From: Saccharina japonica
Lineage: Eukaryota; Sar; Phaeophyceae; Laminariales; Laminariaceae
Direction: 5' to 3'
Assembly (NCBI GenBank): GCA_008828725.1
Contig: MEHQ01003579.1
Location: forward strand, 1 to 64,000
Length of the DNA stretch: 64,000 nucleotides
The position numbers were made by a program, and so were the translations under genes. Position 1 is the stretch's first letter, and each line of letters starts with the position of its first letter. Of this stretch, positions 61,611-64,000 are shown in pieces. The notes beneath the pieces were generated by a model. The model did no database searches. It saw only the letters and a list, made by a program, of their open reading frames with translations, and was not told the DNA's origin.

Positions 61611-64000
61611 CAAGGCCGTGTGTGCCGTGTCGTCGTTCCGTGTGTTTTGTCTCGGCGGGACTGTCATAAATGTTTTCGGTCCGCAGTACACACACTTGTG
61701 GAATTAAACACGACAACCCGTTCCTTGGCCGTGCAATAACAATTTGTGTATGGTTTTAATTTTGTGTTCCTGGGGCCTTCTTCCACTCCAGAGTTAGTCG
61801 GCCTTTAGACCACGGACTAGATTTTGGCGATGAGTTGTGAGAACAGCAATCCTAAAACAACTATTGATAGCAATCGCAGTCGAGTAAGAAGCACCATTTC
61901 AGGTTATATAAGTCTTACGTACGACCTTCTCCAGTCTATTTGAGGTCCTCCGTTATAGTCACACATATGAGTACATGAACGCATTCGCCCCAGCAGCCTG
62001 TGTCATCGGTAACGCTGAAGTATATGTTTCGCCGTCAGTGATCCGCGCGGGCGGCGTGCAGACACGAGCACTGTTTCCTTCCACAGTGCCGTCAACACTC
62101 TCCCTGGTTCGCTGAGTATACAATCTGAAGCGAGTATAGACATATTTACTGATGGTCTGCCTATTATGTGAGTAGCTTCGTCTATTATCCAGTCTGTGAT
62201 TAAGCGCTATAGGTATGCCGCTTGGATCGCTTTGGCCATACATCCCCGGGGGTCGAGTCCCCTGCTGTGTTTTCGAGTTGCTCATGAGTGATTTTTTAAT
62301 CCCCTCGGTCTCTATTGATCACGCGTGTCTGTCGAACGCCATCATCCAATTCGTTTCCAGTGTGGAGAAAAAGGGTATTTACGGCAACCGTTGTTGCAGT
62401 CTAAAACAAACTAAATAGGGTGGTGGCAGACTTATTTCAGAAACATTTGTGTTTCCGATTTTGTTTAACGGTTTTTAGAATAGACCGGATATTTTGTGTA
62501 CGTCCAAAACGAATCCATTGCCACGCTAGTCAACTGCACCGCTGTTTGTGAGATTTGCTCATTTTCGTGATCGTCGATAACATACTCTCACACGCACAAA
62601 AGCACCATGGCACGTAGACACGGGCTCGAAGAGTGACTGCTGTTGCACGCAAGAAAGGCCGAGATGCGGGGTGGCCAGGCGGCCGCGCACGATGTGCGGG
62701 GTGGCCAGGTGGTCAGGCAAGGGGCGGGCTGTTATCCACCTCGGATACCATATTATGCGAACACCTGCTCTGTGCTGCTGTTCTTTTTGTTTTTTGGGTT
62801 GCTATTGTCCTGCTTGGCTATGGCTAGTCGGACAGCCTCCCCGCGATTACTTTCCAGGCTTCTCGACTTTGAACACCCAGAGCACGCGCCACGGAGTCCA
62901 TTTGGTACATACACGTAGTGTATGCATGCTCGTTGTGAGCTAAGCGTCGCGAGCAATAACGCGCTCACTCCAGCCACCGCTGCCAAGGGGGATAAAGAAC
63001 GGGGATTTAGATAGAGGCTGGCTCCATTATTTGAGTAGCTTCGACTATTATCCAGTCTGTGACTGAAGTGGTCATTGTGAAAATTTCAAAAGTGACCCTC
63101 GAAGATCAAGTGAAAAAGTGACCGCAGAAAACACACCCTGGGGTACCACTTTTTCCGCTCGACTCTCATAGCCCCTTTTGCGCGTGCAGAAGCAGCGTCG
63201 CAACAAACAGTGTTTGCATGCCTTGACCGCCTAGTACGCACCATCGGCCTCGGCCGAGTATGGACATGAGAGGTGCGGGGTGTGCGACACGCCGAGCACA
63301 GGCGCACCGTACGGCGTGCACAGCAGTATGCAGCCTTCCGGTCGATTCCGCGTGTGCAACCCGTCAGTGAGTTCTTGAGATAAAGCGTACACAATTTGAC
63401 ATCAAAAGAAACTGAGCGTCGGGTTCTCCAAGTCCTAGACCCGTCTATGAGTACACGCGGACACCAAGAGCGATTCGCCAGCCCTCTCCATCTATCTGCC
63501 CCTCCCAATGTTGCACGAGGGGTGTGGTTCCAGAAACACTGCTTGAAAAAAGCTTCAACCCGGAAATAGAGGTTCGTGGAAACCTTTCTACTTGGTCCGC
63601 AGTTGCATCCGCGGAACACACATCGCAGCAGGGGCACCTCGCGTCGTGGGGGAAAGGCGAACAGGCCTGCAACTGCGAAAAATGTGTCGTATAGCTATTG
63701 AGGAGTATTGCGATGATTAGTTTTTGAGCAAGTAGCGTGGTGGGAGACGTTATACTCGTGACCAATGGTACGCGTGCGTACAGCTATACGAACACAGCAA
63801 ATACACAGACCTTGGTTGGTGAGATAGCCGTTTTAGTCACCACCATGTTCCTCTTGATAATTAATGGTGACCGTGGCGTAGAGCCAAGGTGTGTTTCGAA
63901 TCCAGTGCAACATGTTTTGAGATGTTTCCATGGAGAGAAACGTAATCATGACCCGAGTAAACATCAAATGTGTTTTGCTGCTTCGTACCTTGTGTTCATC
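61610..64000. other. No supported gene
   Basis: 62645-62710 has a 33 bp tandem duplication (GCGGGGTGGCCAGG). GAGTAGCTTCG(T/A)CTATTATC is shared by 62170 and 63034. A 183-codon minus-strand frame (63637-63089) is Arg/Cys-rich with no recognised domain and is overlapped by other frames. Confidence 0.45.

Noticed and set aside
63089..63637. 183-codon minus-strand frame
   Set aside because: Arg/Cys-rich with no motif, overlapped by a second frame on the same strand; not convincing as a gene.

Overview
This is a eukaryotic nuclear window with long introns, simple repeats and nested dispersed repeats. There are no bacterial-type gene clusters. The mean intron length is several hundred bases, the leucine-rich-repeat (LRR) exons are 72 bp, and CAG/CTG and ATAC microsatellites are abundant. 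LRR proteins encoded one repeat per exon are known from brown algae. Together these point to a stramenopile, most likely a brown alga of the Ectocarpus type. That assignment is inference; no marker gene is present to prove it.

Layout. (1) 1-18.9 kb is a mosaic of repeats arranged as nested inverted repeats. A ~1.25 kb element (called P here) occurs five times, twice on + and three times on -. The outer arms are 1-2053 and 16829-18861; the inner arms are 3133-6160 and 9420-12122. Families X and Y are interspersed. A broken kinesin motor gene (two exons, - strand, 13793-15313) is embedded in it, entangled with a ~480 bp inverted-repeat family (Z). (2) 18.9-31.4 kb is repeat-rich intergenic DNA: a ~302 bp tandem duplication, an interstitial telomere-like tract, a palindromic GGTACGTTAGGTACGG minisatellite, and three clusters of a ~215 bp repeat. 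(3) 31.5-57.1 kb holds the one convincing large gene, on +. Nineteen or more exons can be chained with matching intron phases: an N-terminal helical exon, a complete TKL-type protein kinase over six exons, a Gln/Glu-rich linker, an LRR N-terminal cap exon, then twelve exons each coding for one LRR. (4) 57.1-64 kb contains short duplications, microsatellites and no confident gene. The 3' end of the LRR gene was not found.

How the parts relate. The kinase part and the LRR part may be two neighbouring genes. However, the only plausible donor after the kinase/Q-rich exon (phase 1) fits the acceptor of the LRR cap exon (phase 1), and the cap exon has no usable start codon of its own. I therefore favour a single intracellular kinase-LRR protein of at least 988 codons. 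In this order the kinase is N-terminal and the LRRs C-terminal, the reverse of plant receptor kinases. All chained kinase exons join in frame, and all kinase catalytic residues are present. Introns of this gene contain a ~200 bp ATAC microsatellite, a tRNA-like sequence, a coiled-coil ORF with one in-frame stop, and a dispersed repeat shared with the 9 kb region.
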